Positions 12,783 to 26,900 of a stretch of DNA of 64,000 nucleotides are shown here, in pieces. The position numbers were made by a program, and so were the translations under genes. The DNA comes from Montifringilla adamsi (lineage: Eukaryota > Chordata > Aves > Passeriformes > Passeridae). The stretch's first letter is position 1; the number at the start of each line of letters is the position of its first letter. The DNA is taken from NCBI GenBank assembly GCA_017590115.1, contig JAGGNK010006559.1:1631054-1695053 (forward strand), written 5' to 3'. The notes beneath the pieces are model-generated. The model was given only the letters and a program-made list of their open reading frames with translations. It was not told the DNA's origin and ran no database searches.

Positions 12783-15569
12783 AAATCTTAATTAGAATTA
12801 ATCTATATCTTTGTCTGCCTGTAAGGATGGTAAATGTTATTTAATGTTACATGGGCAAATCATGAAGCCTGATAGGATGATTCATGGTGAACAACACATG
12901 CAACTTGTTGCCATTTTTGCTCTGTTTCACAGATTTGGAGTTGATTTCACTTGTCAGTGCTCTGGTGGATGTTAATACTTGGCAATATTAGGATAGCAAA
13001 CAGCAAAATCTCACATATATTAATTCCTGCGTTTTCACATGACAGATCTTCATTGATTAATTTTTAAATTGGTCCCAGAAAGCACTTAGTGAGATACTGA
13101 AATTTGCACTTTATTGGCATTACATGGCACTATTCCTTGCTCCAGCTCAGCAAAATATATTCTTAAGTGTAAGTGCCTTTGATATCAATGGAATTATTCA
13201 TATTCTTAAAATTAAACATATGCTTAAACATTTCAGGGAGCTGAGACAGCTGGTCCCTTGTTGAAGGCCTATCTAAATAAATGCAGCATCTACAGCAGAT
13301 TGTGAAATTTATAACCCCATGCACAACTTAATGTTGAATATTTCATCATTTCAGGTAAATCTTTACCTTTTGTTAAATACTGGTGCCAAAGAAGCAAAGT
13401 GTGACATTTCAGTACAGTCCAGTTTTATGTTTGAATACATTTGTGAAGAACCTCTGCAGGAATAGGGACAGAAGCAACTGAATGTTCACAGAAAGTGAAC
13501 CAAAAAAAAAAAAAAAGTGGAGACCGACCCTAATTGAAACCATGTTTTGAGCTGTAATGGGAAGGCACAGAAAAATTAATCCTGCCATTTTAGGTATTTT
13601 GATAGCAGCCATTAGTGGAGAGCTGAAGTTATTCAAACCACTTTGCCAGACAGAAGGGAGCTGCTTGTTTTTCTCCTGCCAGCAACAGTGAGAATGTCTT
13701 CCCAAGTGGAACCAAACCACAGGGGTTTATAGAAACAGCTGAAGAGATTATTTGATCTTTTGATTAAAACCTCATTTTTTGGTCAGCTGGTTTATTTTCC
13801 CAGGTAATGGCTGTGCTTCTCCTTCCCCACATCTCTGTGATCCCTGGTCAAACCCAGCTCTGGCTGTGGGTGCAGCTCAGACAGAAGGACACAGGCAGGG
13901 ACCTCGACACCCTGCAAAAACAGTGACAGAGCTTTCCCTGGAATATAGTGACAATATTCCCTGTCAGCTAGTCAGCACCTGATAGCTTCCACCTGTCCAG
14001 AACAGCCAGCAGTATCTATGAAATCCTGGCATTTATGCTTCATTTTGTCTTCTAAGAAGAGTGGACAGCAAAGATGTATGGAAAACAATGAGAAAGAAAA
14101 AAAACAAAAAAGGGAGTATCTCTCCCAGCAGTGTGACGTGGGAGGGACAGGACTGCCAGACCCCAAGCTGGAAATCCTGTGTCAAACCTCCAAAGTTACA
14201 CTGAGAGTTGAAAGGACAAGACTTTTAAAAGTAATAATTCTTGGAGCTTATCTCTTTCCTTCCAGGGTTTCACCACCCTTTGTGTTCATGGTTTCAAACT
14301 TTTGATTGCAGACATGGGAGATTAAAACTAAACATAAAACCAATGTTGATTTCACCTGACTCTAAGTCAATCCTGAAGATTGCCAGGCTGGCACTAAAAT
14401 CCCAGGACTCTGTGACATCCACTCCCTGTTTCAAATCTACCCTGTCCTTTCTCTCTGAGACACTTTACAAATAAAGATCTTTTCCAAAAGGCATAAGCGA
14501 CACTCCAGTGAAGCAATTTCTTTTCCTGGCACTGTTAAGAGCAGGGACTGAGTTATTATTAATTCCTTTTGCATTATTAATGCTGGTCCTTGAATGTGCA
14601 ATATCTTTTACAGATAAATCACTCTGCCTTGAAAAGTTTCCAGTTTGCCAGCCAAATCCTGGGAATCTGAAACAGCGGGAGGTACCTGGTGCAGCAGAAC
14701 AGGTAAATGTTAATCCTTGATGCTGCAGGACTGGTGCCTTATCAACGTTTTTCTTTCATTTGTTTTGCAATTGCACCAAATAGACTCAACTGATGCTGTT
14801 GTTTCCCAACCTCTTTAATCTGGCATCAGCTGACAGGAGCAGCCTCCATCCTCTTTCTCATTCCTGCTCCTTCTCTTGCCTCTCTTTTTTGTGGCTTATG
14901 CTGCAGTGGAGAACCAAAGCAGGGACATGATGTGGCAAAATTAAGGAGAGGTTTCTTTTTGGCCAGTTCCAGCCCGGGCCCCTGAGCACGGGGCTTTGTA
15001 GGTCCTCCTGTCCTGTGCTCAGCTGGTGTCACACCTGTCACACCTACATGGCCCGGGGCAGAGGGAGCCCTCACAACTCCCCAGGGTGTTGAGAAGCACC
15101 CACTGCAGCCTCTCACCCCCTGAGGAGTTCCCCACTCACTGTTCTGGCCGTTCCTTCATCCCCCTGACAGCTTTTAGGGGTGTTTGTCAGCTCTGCCCCA
15201 CAGAGCAGCCGTGGCTCCCTGGCAGGAAGGACAGAGCATCTGCAGCAGCTCGGGGTCATTTTGGAGATGCAAACCCAGCCTCAGATAACCCTGTGCAGCC
15301 CTGGGGATGCCCAGACCACTGTCACAGGCTGGTTTTGGGGCTGCTTTGCTTTCTCAGGCTGCAGCTCTGCTCGAAGCAGGAGGCCCAGCCTCAGGCACTG
15401 CCGCCCTTTTAAAGCTGCTTTGTGGGTTTCTTTTCTTTTCTCTTTTTTTTTTTTTTTCCTTTCCGCAGGTTCCCAGGGCTGGGGATTCAGCTTCTGGCCT
15501 CATCCAGAAATCCCCGAGGGTTTCAGATCCCCACGAGGCCTCTCAATGTCTTGATCTGCTTGAATAGGC

Positions 15570-16130
15570 ATTTTTAACGCGGCCCCGGCTGTCATCGGGG
15601 CCTGTTACAGTCACTCAACTGCAGCAACATTGTTCTCCCGGCAGCAGCGCCGGGGACACCTCCCTTATTTCCATACTGCACGGGGGGATTTGGCCACTGG
15701 GCCGAGCATCCCACCGGGGCTCGGTGGCCGGAGGTGGCCAATTAGCCCCGCTCGCCCCCGGCCCAGCCCTTCATCCCCCCGGCCGCTCTCAGCATCTCCA
15801 GCCGCGGGGCTGCTGGCGCCTGTCCATCTCGGCGGCTCCTGCCGGAGGTGAAGGTGACCCCCTTTTCCTGTGCCAGGGGCTCCCTGGCAACGCCGCCTTT
15901 TCTTTGGAAGCGGCCTCCTCCACCCCCTGACGGGGCTCGGGGCTGTGAAAGCCCCGCTGCACTTTTGAACTTGCTGCCGGCGCGTTCAGTGGCTGCGCGG
16001 GGCAGCGGCGGCGGCGGGGCCGGGCCCAGCGGGGACCCGGTGCAATTGCCCAGAAGTTATTAATAGGCTGGGGAAGAATGTGATGGGCCGGGGAAAGGGT
16101 GAGGAGGGGGGAGAGCGGCAGGGAGGGTCA
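15570..16130. promoter_or_regulatory. Orphan GC-rich/CpG island
   Basis: GC-rich with frequent CpG from the acgcggccccggctgtcatc segment near 15577 to about 16130, embedded in an otherwise ordinary intergenic stretch. The left edge (15570-15640) looks conserved and contains aacattgttct, a SOX-type core. No coding exon with homology is recognisable nearby, so enhancer or promoter is an inference. Confidence 0.45.
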
Positions 16131-16861
16131 GCGAAAGGGAGACGGGGTGATGAGGGGAGAGGTGGGAGTGGTGGCACGCAGGGGAGACAAAGAGGCAAAG
16201 AGACGGGATGGGCAACAGGACGGGCAGAGAGGGGCATGCATAGGCTGGAGATGCGAGTTCCCAGTGCCCTGCGCCTTGTGCAGGTGTCTGAGGGGTGGCC
16301 GTGCTGCAGGAGAGGTGTCTGACCCCAGTGCTGGGGATGGAGAGAACAGAGGGACCAGGCCTGGGAGTCCAGTCCATGGCAAGGCATTCCTCTTCCAGGA
16401 AGAAATATTACTTGGGGTTCATGAGCCAAATTTGCCATCTAGTGGCCCTGGGGACCATTGCAGAGGGAGCCACGAGGCATTCGTGGCCGTGGAAGAAGGC
16501 ACTGCCCATCACCTTCTCCTCAGAGATAAAATCCAGAGTGCTTCTGCTGTTACTTTACTGGCCAGGGCCCAAAAATGGTCCCTGGAGTGACATTACCTTG
16601 GTGTGGCTGCGTTGCAGGGAGCCAACGTTAGGTACCTGCCAGCCTTGGTGCTCCCCAGTGACAGTCCCTGCAGGCTGGGCCAGGACCCAAACCCACCACA
16701 AGGCTCAGCTTGCCACTGTGAGCAGCAAGGTTTAGGAAACAGGAGAGTGTCCCATGGCTGTGAGAGCAACAGCAAGGACAACCTGCAAAGCACAGCAGTG
16801 TCTTTCTCTAAAGCTCTACATCTCTTTGTTCCTGCAAAGGTGATGATATTTTTATCTAATG

Positions 16862-16995
16862 TCATAGAATCAAAGAATCCCAGAATATCCTGAGCTGGGA
16901 GGGACCATCAGGGATCATCAGCCCAGCCCCTGTCCCTGCCCAGTCTGATCTTGTGGTGCCCAAAGTGCCCCCAGCCCTGGAGGTGAGGCTGCCCC
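16862..16995 (-). mobile_element. CR1 LINE 3'-end fragment
   Basis: Begins catagaatcaaagaatccca and continues with gagctgggagggaccatcag, the reverse complement of a CR1 tail. Confidence 0.8.
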
Positions 16996-17376
16996 AGTGC
17001 AGAGCAGAGTGGGACAATCCCCTCCTTCAGCCAGCTTTGACCATCCTGGCTTCTTGCCTCATCCTACCCCCAGACAGCCCTTCCAGAAAGCAGAGGAGTC
17101 TCCAAGTTACCTTTGTGGCCTTTGGAAACTCAGAGCAGGGGAGGAACAAGGGGCACTAGGGTTTGAGGAAGGGGAAGAGCCTGGGGCAGGGTACCCCGGG
17201 ACCTGGACCAGCAGAGCCTCTTTTGGGCTCTCACCCAGGATTTCTCTTTATAAACAGCTCTCCCTGGGTCAGAAAGAGCTTTGGCCACCCTGTCTATGGG
17301 AGTGACTGGCAGATAAGAGGATGTGGTGCATTCAGAGGAAAAAAAAAGGGCTTCAATATAAGTCAGTGTCCACAGC

Positions 17377-17382
17377 TTTAAT
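17377..17382 (-). terminator. Candidate ACER1 polyadenylation signal ATTAAA
   Basis: The minus strand reads ATTAAA here, about 430 bases beyond the ACER1 stop. No AATAAA is visible on the minus strand between it and the stop. This is the common variant hexamer; use is inferred. Confidence 0.4.
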
Positions 17383-17425
17383 GCACAGCTGTCCTGAGTA
17401 AGACCACAAACATCAATAAATAGAG

Positions 17426-17447
17426 TTAATAATAATAATAATAATTA
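17426..17447. repeat. (AAT)n microsatellite
   Basis: Run of aat/taa triplets just past the ACER1 3' end. Confidence 0.8.
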
Positions 17448-17815
17448 GAGCAGCCCCATGAAACCCAGCTGTCACCAGTTTGGCTTCAGTGTTCTCCGCT
17501 GTGCCCTTGTCAGCAAGGGGTGCTGGTGCTTGACTAACACAGAGGACACAGCAGCAGCACCGTGTCCCTCCCCCTCTCATGGGAATCTGCTGGAGGAAAT
17601 CTCCAGCTCCCTGAACACCAGTCTGAGCAGAGCCTTCCAAGGCACTTGTGGCCTCCCACCTTGCTTCATGCCCAGCATCACGAGGCCTCAGCTGCTCTCT
17701 GCCCCTTCCACTACCACGCTGCCCCTGCCTGAGGAACAGAAGGAACACAACCGAGATGTTCCCCGTGTGAGCATCACACACCCCGTGCCCCAGGGAGGCC
17801 TGAGGGCACCCAGCT

Positions 17816-17984
17816 CTAGCACTGCTTGTGGGGCTCCTCCAGGGTGACGTAGGGCACCACAACAGGCCATGAGTCACTGGGCCAGTATTCCAGCTTTGGC
17901 TTGAACGAGGGCATCTCGTAGCTGACGTCGAAGTAGATGACCAGCGGGCAGCAGTACAGCAGGGACATGGCTATCAGCACGTGC
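17816..17984 (-). CDS. ACER1: ACER1 exon 6 (C-terminus)
   Basis: 169 bases, acceptor GGCAG, stop TAG at 17818-17816. Encodes [20 protein letters not shown] and the conserved SYEMP and YWPSDSWPV segments; H209 is the second zinc-ligand candidate. Confidence 0.95.
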
Positions 17985-20900
17985 CTGCCAAGGAAACCAA
18001 AAATGTGTGTTGGACAGAGGGTCATGGCATGGTCACTCTGAGGCTGCAGTCCTCAAAGGTCCCACGAGGGCTGCAGGGAGTGTGTGTCCTGCAGGGTTTG
18101 TGCCTAAAGGGAAATCCTGGCAGAGCTCTGTGAGCTGGGCCGGGGACAGTTCCTGGTGCAGCGGGGCTGGGGTGGCACAGGGGACTCATTCCAACCATTC
18201 CCCATTTCCTGGCTGCATTGTCCATCCCAGCCATCCCAGTGCTTTGTGGGGATGGATCTGTGTGTGCAGCTCTTGCAACCCCACCTGGGCAGGCACTAAA
18301 ATGTCAGGTCCAAGCAAAGCCCTGCTTTTCCGTTTGGCTGCTAAAAGAACCCCTAGGACGCTGTACTTCACACAGCAGCCCGGGAGCAGCCACAGCCCTT
18401 TGAGAGCCCACCTGAAGGGACTTCTGGAGCCATTTCACTTGCAAAACAGTGCTTGGCTGGTGTGGAGGAGGAGAGGGACATTAAACAGTGGTTAGGGCTG
18501 AATCCTTGGGCTGAGTGAGGAAGTGACAGGAAAGGGGGAGAGGGTGGGGAAAGAGTGTCTCATCTCAGCTATTTCTCTGCTGTGGACTTTTCAGCCCAGG
18601 AAATGTTTGGGCTGGGGTTCCTGGAGCCCTTACCAGAAGCTGTGGAAGTAGGGGAAGTTGATGGCCTGCCAGAGCCAGCAGAGCCAGCGGTCACTGATCC
18701 AGCTGGTGATGGCCAGTGCCCACCACATCACCATGACCGCGGCCATCCGGTGAACACGCTTGTCATTGCACCTGGAAGACACAGCAAGGGACAGGGAGCA
18801 GAGTAATCGTGTTGGGAGGAAGGGGAGTTTTAAAGAGGGCTGGTTCCTGCCTGCACATGCAGCAGTGCAAACCCCAGCAAGCTCCTTCTGGAGAGTATTC
18901 CTCAGAATTCCACAGGAACTGGAGAAGTGTGGCTCTGGGGAGAGGATTTCTGACTTTCTGGGTGTGAGGATGATGCTGGGAAATGCCAAAGCACTCCTGT
19001 CTTTCTCTTCAGATCCTGGTGGGTTCTCCCAGCCCCACACTAGTTCCCAAATGCCCCACAAAGGGGAAGGAGCTGCAGAGATGGCAGCCAAGGGGGAGAA
19101 TCGTGGACTCATAGAACTGTAAATGTTGGAAAAGATCTCTAAGATCATCATGTCCAACTGTTAACCCACCACCACCAGCATGCTCAGCACAAAACCCTGT
19201 TCTCAAATGCCACATCCACAGGGTTTTTGAAAACTTCCAGGGATGATGACTCCACCACTGTCCTATGGGTTGTCCCCATTCTACACGGCCACCTGGGCCA
19301 GGTGCCCTTCTTATACCCCACTGCCCACTGGGCTTCTGCCTGGTCCCTCCCAAGTACAGGTGGCTGGTGAAGACTTGGGCTCAGTTCACTGTTGAGGGCA
19401 GAGTCACTGCCCAGCAGGAGCACAGCTGGACCTGCAGGTAACCCCTGAGCCCCCTCCTTACTTCTTGAGCTCCTTCCAGGTCAGGTACAGCAGGTGGAAG
19501 GCGATGCAGTTGAGAGCGTAGGCATTGAGGGTGGGCTTGACAAAAGACATCAGGGTGCTGATCACAGTGGTGATACCAGTCAGCCAGAAGAAATGCCTCC
19601 TGAGGGGAATTGGGAGAGAGTGTCAGTGCACCCAGGACTCACAGGAGGGAGGGTAAGGATGGGAAAGGTCCTGAGAGGGGCAAAGCTTCTCCAGCACCTC
19701 CCTTATGTTTGCATGTGGCTGAGCTCTGTGTCTGTGGGTCCTGCAGGAAGGCTGAGGTAGCAGCCCCCAGTGGGTCTGTGACAGACCCGGAGCAAGCCCA
19801 GGAGGCAGCTCCTGCGCTGTCCTGGTGGTGCCAGGGATGAGGCACAGGCAGGGAGCTCTGCACAGGGAAGGGCTGCCAGGCAGGACTGTGCAAACACCGG
19901 TTTGGGCTCCCTGAGCAACAATAGGGCTCAGAGGGGCCTTTCACATGCAAATCCTTTCCCAAGTCCCTTGCTCTCCCCCAGCTGTGTCTCCTCTGTGAAC
20001 TCCTGGTGACCTCCTGTTCAGCATGGGAAGAGCAGACTTGGAGCAGGTCTTTGCAAGGAGCTGGGCTGGCTCAGAGGGCTCCAGCCAGGAGGGCACATCC
20101 TCTGAGTAAAGCCCTGCTGGTTCCCCGTTTCTGCTGGTTCATGCCCTCCCAGTGGCCCCATCCTTTCTGCTGGGCTCCTCCAGCCCAGCCAGCCCTCCTT
20201 GAAATGAGGGGTGTAACCATCTTGTCCTATGGGAAATCCCTTCAGCCTTGAGGGAAAGCTCTCTGTGGATGATAGAGGATGCTGGAATAGATTGACAGCC
20301 TGAGTAATTGAGTGTTAATGTTCAGGAATGTTTCATTTCCTAATTAATTTTGAAATTCTCTATGCAAAGTTTCCTCTGCAGTGACACAAACAGCTCCAGC
20401 TGAGAGGAGCCTGGCACAGGAGGGTTTTGACTTTTCCTCTCTCAGTACCATAAGAAGGAGGGCCTGGTCCTAAAGACCTTCAGTGACCTCAGAGCTGACC
20501 CCTTGCAGGGGAACTGGGAGATCTGTGGGTCACTACAGCTAAGTGTCAGTGTCCCATCCCTCCCCTCAGAGCCTGACCGTGTTCCTCTGGTCATACCTGG
20601 TCTTGATGCACTTGGGGAAGTAAGCCTGTGGGTACCAGAAGGAATAAGCCACAGCCAGTGTCCAGAGAATGGAGAGCTCATCCAGGAGCTGTCCCACGTA
20701 GCTGAGGGTCATGTGGAAGTACATGGAGAAGAGACCTGCAAGGAGCAAGGGCACCTTGAGATGACAAAGCTCCATGCTCCCACCTGCCCTAGGAGGTTCT
20801 TGGGGGCGGTTCCTGAAGATCCACCATTCCTGAAGATCAAGGTGTGGATTTTGGTGTTCAAGGGGCCTGGACTGAGTCTGTCCAGTCACATCATGGGGAT

Positions 20901-23900
20901 TACAGGGCTGGAAGCTGCATATCCACAGCTGGCAGGATCCATGGGCTGCAGGCTTCAAACACACCTGGCTTCTTGGTTGCCTACCCGAGTTTTCCCTGTG
21001 CTTTGGCCACTGAGACCCTCCAAAGGTCTCATGTTGAGTAGTCTGGCAACCTGTCTGGTTTTCCCACAATGCTGGCACCCACCTACGAGGAGGAGCAGCC
21101 CTGAGACAAAGTAGAGGGGCACAGCCTTCTTCTGGCAGTACTGCCTGTTGAGGTACAGCAGCGCAGGAGACAGCACAAAGAAGCTCACATTGCTGATCTG
21201 AAAAACAAGAGGCACACTCAGCTCCTGGGCAAGCCCCATCCCACCACCTGCCTGAGTATCTCTGTGTGTGAGGAGGATCCTGATCTCCAGCAGGAAGCAG
21301 GGGTTGTTCTTGGCACAGAGAGAGGGCAGAGGTGTTTCTCCAGAAGCCAGGCTGGAACTGGAAGGGCAGCTCTTGCTGTGGCAGCCAGCACTGGCTGCAG
21401 ACACCTCTGTCCTCCCTCTGGGGCCAGCAAGCCCAGGGTGAGCTGCTGTGTCCCGTTTGGGTGATGCTGGTTTATCTTCAGCTGCCTGGTGTCTCCAACA
21501 ACTCTGTTTGCAGCCATGTCCCTCTCATGTCAACCCAGACCCTCCTGGAGCTGCCTGGATGGCTCCTGACCCTTCCAGCCCGCAGTGATTCCCCTGTGAG
21601 GGGTTGGAAGGGTGTGAGGAGCTCAGCCAGCACAGCAAGTCACGGTCAGCAAAACATCCTGACCTGGGAGTGGGTGTGGTGGAGAGCAGAAGGATGAGCA
21701 GGACATCAGTAGGTGGGAACAGGCAGGACTGAGGTGACATCCTGTGGTGTCAGGTGTGAAGCCACCTGGCCTGGGGAGGGGAGCTGTTCTGGACACTGGT
21801 AATTACATGAGGTCATAAACCTTCTCTAAACACACCTGGCAAATGAACACAGAGGAATTATTTTGCTCTGGTTTCCAACTCTGCAAAATTCCTTCTTTGA
21901 TGGATTTTGATTAGTCTGGGGAAGAGGGGATGGTGCTGGGGAATTGGGAATGGTGCTGGGGAGTTGGGAATGGTGCTGGGGAAGAGGGGATGGTGCTGGG
22001 GAGTTGGGAATGGTGCTGGGGAGGAGAGGATGGTGCTGGGGAAGAGGGGATAGTGCTGGGGCTCTTACTGGAGTGGCTGAAGGTGCCAGTGCTTCAGAGA
22101 GAGGAGATGCTGATAGGCAAAATAAGGGAACTGGGGAGGAGCAGTGAGTGCCCAAAGCCTGGACCTCTCTGCTGGGCCAGGCCTGCTCTACCCTGCAGCA
22201 TAGGGGAGGGAAATCTGAACTAATTTAATTACCATCTATGGGTTCCTACCTTGCCTTTTTCACCTGACTTTGCAAGCTCAGGGAAGGGATATCACTGGGA
22301 AGCACAGCTTCCTCAGTAAAAATGGTTCTTGCTTATGAAAGGTTGGGATTGTGGTGCTGCATTTACCTGCCAGACAGCTCTTTGGGGCTCTGGAGCCATC
22401 TGCTGAAGTGCCATTTGGCAGAGCACCAGGATGACTTTTATCTCAGCCTTTTCCTTTCATCTTCCAGTTCCAGGCTGACCCAGACCCCACCCCTGGAATT
22501 TGGCATCCACCGCTGGAGTCTCCCCCCTCCAGCAGTACCAGGTAAACTGCAAAATCGGTGCTGGGATCCCCTGGGATCCCAGTTTATGGTAACAGGGCTG
22601 CAAATCACTGGGATGTTGTCATTTCTCTGGAACACACCCTCTCATTCCAGAGGGAAACACAATTCATGCCTAATGTGAAGTCTCTATTCCCTTAAACACC
22701 GGAGATTCATCTTGATTTTCACTAAGGCTTCCATGAGACAAGTTGATGCTCCCATTAGCAGCAGTTCTCTGGCTGAATGTATTTGTTTTCCATAGGTGCT
22801 TAGAGCCAAATCCAGGCCAATTCCCATTCCAGCCATGAAAAGAGAAGTGCTGCTCCCACTTGCACCCTCGAGGTCAAATTGTTCAGAAACGACTGAGAAA
22901 TCAAACCATGTGTTCAAGCAACAGCCATGCTTCAAACATTTCTTTTCCCTTGAAATGATTAAGGAGGCTTTTGGAAGGCAAGCAGGGATAGCAAGGAGAG
23001 AGAAAACGCTTGGGGAAAAGGCAGGAGAGTGCAAGTGCCAGCACGCACGTCAGTGGGGAAACGCGGGAGAGGAGAGCCCTGCATCCCTGAGCACCGGGCA
23101 TTGCAACAGCGCCATTAATTACATGATAGCTGTGTTATCACTTCATTAACTCGGGACGAGATGTGCAAGATCAGATTGCAGAGGGGAGGGATAACCAGGG
23201 GAACCGTGCCAATAGGGTCAGGAAGATAAACGGGACTCCTTGCAGAGCAGCCAAGCTGGGAGTTTAGGGGACAGCTCCCACCCCCGTGGGGAACACGAGG
23301 TTTTCATCACTCTGATTTGTAAATGCTGACTTTCTGTCTTCCCTCTTGGATGTGGCAAGCTCCATCTCAGATGTGCTTAGGAAGGTTTTGCTCCCAGGAC
23401 AGCTATTAGAAGTTTTTCTGGAGTTTCTGCTCAGGCTGGGACCCCCTAGCACAGCTTCTATTTCAGCCTCTCTGCTCACACTGGCCAGGAGGCAGCAGCT
23501 CCCTCTACCCGGGATGTCGGGGAGATAAGGGAGTGGTTTTGGAGCCAAGGTGTGATAGCACATGTGAGAGTCCCCCTGCCTGAGCTCCCAGCCTGTCCCA
23601 CTCCCCAATAAATGTGAGTTATTACTCTGAGTGTCTCAGCTGAACCCAACTATTGCTTCTTTTCCTAGGACAGAAGCGAGTCTGGGATCAGCAACATGGC
23701 TCAAATCCTGGTGCACAGATAGGATCATTGGGAAGAGCCCAACTTCTGCAACTCCAGCCTGAGACAGAGGGACAGAACCTTCACCTGTGACAGGTGAGAT
23801 CAGCCTCTGATATGGATTGAGGGAGGAGGTGCTGGTTTAAGCACAGCAGCAGTGCAATGGCAGCAGAGGCTGCTCCTCCCTCACAGAATTCACAGAATGA

Positions 23901-26900
23901 ATGCTCCAGCCAGGCCCTTTCTGCAGTGGAAGGAGGTTTCTGCAGGACTCGTGGCAGGGAGTTCATTCTCACTCACAGTAAAGCAGCTTTAGCTGACAGA
24001 GGAGCCCACAGGGCCAGAGACAGAAGTGAACACCTCTGAGGCTCTCCAGACCTGTGCAGCAAGTTCCTAAAGCCAGGCCTGTGTTGTAGAGGATGAGGCT
24101 GCAGGTGCTGACATCACAATGCTGCTGCTTTGGGGTAGAAAGCAGCAGTTTGGGGTGCTTGCAGCATCCTGGGCACAACTTTCTGGGCAGGCAAGAGAGC
24201 CATGGGATTAGTGAGAATATGAGAGGGCCAGGACACCCACACATCCACTGAGCCCTTCTCTGATAGATCTGCACCCTTTATTTCACCACCCAATGGAGCT
24301 CCACACTCTGGGTGTGAGCAGCATCAGAGCTGCTGCAAAGAGACACTGCTGAGGATGTGGGTGTCATTATCAGCATCTTGGATCAGTCATTTCAGCAAAG
24401 AAAGGAGGGTAGAAAGACAAGCCCCTGACTGATGACCCTCCTGGAGCACAATTCTGCTCTCCCCTGAGCAGCCAGAAGACAATAAATTTCTGGGTCACTG
24501 AGTCACTATAAATAGAGCTTTGTTGCAGAACTGCATCCAGCCATGAGCCACCATGTATTATTAGGTACTTAAAGGTACTGTTTACATTCTTTTCTCATAC
24601 CCCTGGTGCTTATTTCCAATAAAAAGCATCCAAGCCAAGCAGGCCTGAGAGAGTGTGGCTGGCACAGAGCAATCCCCAGCAGCACATTTGCTGCTGGCAC
24701 AGAACAGCTCTGCTCCAGCCCCAGGCAGGGCTGGGAGGAAGACATTGAAGAGGATTCTCTGTGAGGAAACCCTGCTGATTTAGTGATCCAGGAGGCTTGG
24801 GTAGGAGCTGGCTGGGTTCCCAGCTAGCCTAAAACTCCAGAAATTTGACACTGAGGTAAATATTGGTATAATTAATTCAGGGCAATAATGCTTGCTGCAG
24901 AGAGGCAGCAACCTGAATGTAGGGAACAAATGAATGGGGAGAAGAAGAGAAGATGCAGGCTGTTAGAATCACACCTGGGATAGTGCCCTGAGCCCCAGCT
25001 GGATCTGCAGGATGCAGCCAGCAGGGATAGCTACAGAACTCAGCCTGCTCAGATTTCTATAATCCCCCCCTTTAGGGCACATCACAAGGAGCCTGATCCT
25101 GGGGGGGATCCCAGAGCAGGAATGGGGGTCCCTGTGCTGCTGCAGGGGTGAGACCCAGGCAGTGCCAGCAAAGGATGGGATGTAGGCAGTGCCAAACAGG
25201 TTGTGCTGGCTGAAGGAGGGACCCAGGCAGTGCCAGTCAGGCTGTGCTGCTGAGGAAAGGGTGATGCCCATGCCAGTGATGTTTCTGCCCACTTTTGGTG
25301 ACAAGGTCTGGCCCTGAGCATGGCACAGCCTTGGGGCTGTTGTCAGATGCTCAGATAATGGCAGATTTTAGGAGGGTTTGCTCCTCTGCCACCCTTTGTG
25401 TGGGCAGGAGGTCACCAGGCAGCCTAAGGCAGGCAGCTGACATGGCAGGGTTAGATTCCTGCTGCTCAGGAGTCACATCCTAAGACAGAATTGTTTCCCT
25501 CCCTTCCTGCACAGGCACTCTGCTGATCTCCTGAGCCTGGCAAAAAAGACATCAGTGCAGGGACCATAAAAAGCTCTTTCTCTGCTGAGGAAGAGGTGCC
25601 CAGTGCCATACAGAGGAGAACAAGGGCAAGTCCAACTGCTGAGAAAAAATCCTGTAGGGTTTGCTTGTCCCTATCCCTCTGTCCCTCAGCATCACACTCC
25701 TTTTTATCTGCATTGAGACATGCATTTGATGGGTTTTCCTCACTGTGCCTGAGTCCCACACGGTAAGAATTCATCCTAACAAGCCCAGTGGTGTGGAGTG
25801 GAAACCTGGGACATGGCTGTGGCTAGCAGGGGTCTCCCTCGAGGGCTGGGCACCTGGGTGAGATTTTCAGGAGTAGCCACAGAATTTAGAAACCTGTGCC
25901 ACAAAATGACCCAGGCAGCTGAGAGTTAATGTTTTATAGGAATTAGAGGGCCTACAAGAATTAGTCATGCATCTGGCCACACCAGTTGGTGTCCAGCAGA
26001 GGAGTCAGACACTGAAGTGCTTTTGAAGAGCTCCCGAGATAGCTGTTGGTGTGATAAGGACTATGAGCTACTTTGGAAGTCTGGTGTCAATGGTGTCTCA
26101 GCTCCAAAGACCTGTTTAAAAAATGCTGCCTTATGCATCAAACTAGGGCATGAGGCAAATTTATCTCCTGGAAGGAAGGAATTCACACCAAAACCAAAAC
26201 CTTCACTTTCAGGCTTCATGCTCTTGGTGGCAATCAGCCCCTCTCCAGTGTTAGCAGCCACTCTCTCAAACCCAGAGGCTTTGGGCACTTCCAGCTGCAT
26301 TTAGAATGGTTTGGGTTGGGAGGGACCTTAAAGATCATCTCCTTCTACCCCTTGCCATGTGCAGGGATATATTCCACTCACACAGGTTGCACCAAACCCT
26401 GAAATCTGAGATGTTGATGTGAGTATTGAGTGATTTCTGCATCTCCTTGCTCATCATGCCCTGCTCTGCACCTCTGAGCCCATGCAGCAGCAGCAGTAAA
26501 CAGCAAACAGCACAAAACACCTAGCTGGGTGCCACAGGGAAGCAGGATTTGGTCTGGACTGGCAGATCTTTCTTTGTTGAGTGCCTCAAAGAGCAGTGAG
26601 TACACACAGCCCCCTCCTCTGAGACCCTGGCGGGACTATTGGAGCCTGCAGGACTTGGGCTGGGGAATTATTGTTATTACAGGTAATTTATTAAAAACAG
26701 GAAATGCTTTAAAAAAAGAGGAAGAGCCATTTCCATGAGAACAAGATCTTCTAGTGTTAGACAGCAATTGCCAAAAGTTGTAAACAAGGCCTGTGGAAGG
26801 CTGTAAATCCACATGCCTCACACCCCTGGGAGTCTTTAATTGCTCTGAGGGAGCAGGACATGCTCGGAGAGGCTGCTTATCTCCCAGTCCTCTGCAGGCA

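Larger units (their letters stand above)
5995..17815. other. Intergenic region between MLLT1 and ACER1
   Basis: About 11.8 kb with no exon I can support on either strand. It holds CR1 fragments (7115-7190, 10545-10800, 11140-11480, 12632-12782, 16862-16995), an octamer palindrome at 7715-7738, homopolymer tracts (about 7368-7383, 7772-7800, 13501-13515, 15440-15456) and a GC-rich island at 15570-16130. Otherwise unique sequence. Confidence 0.7.
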
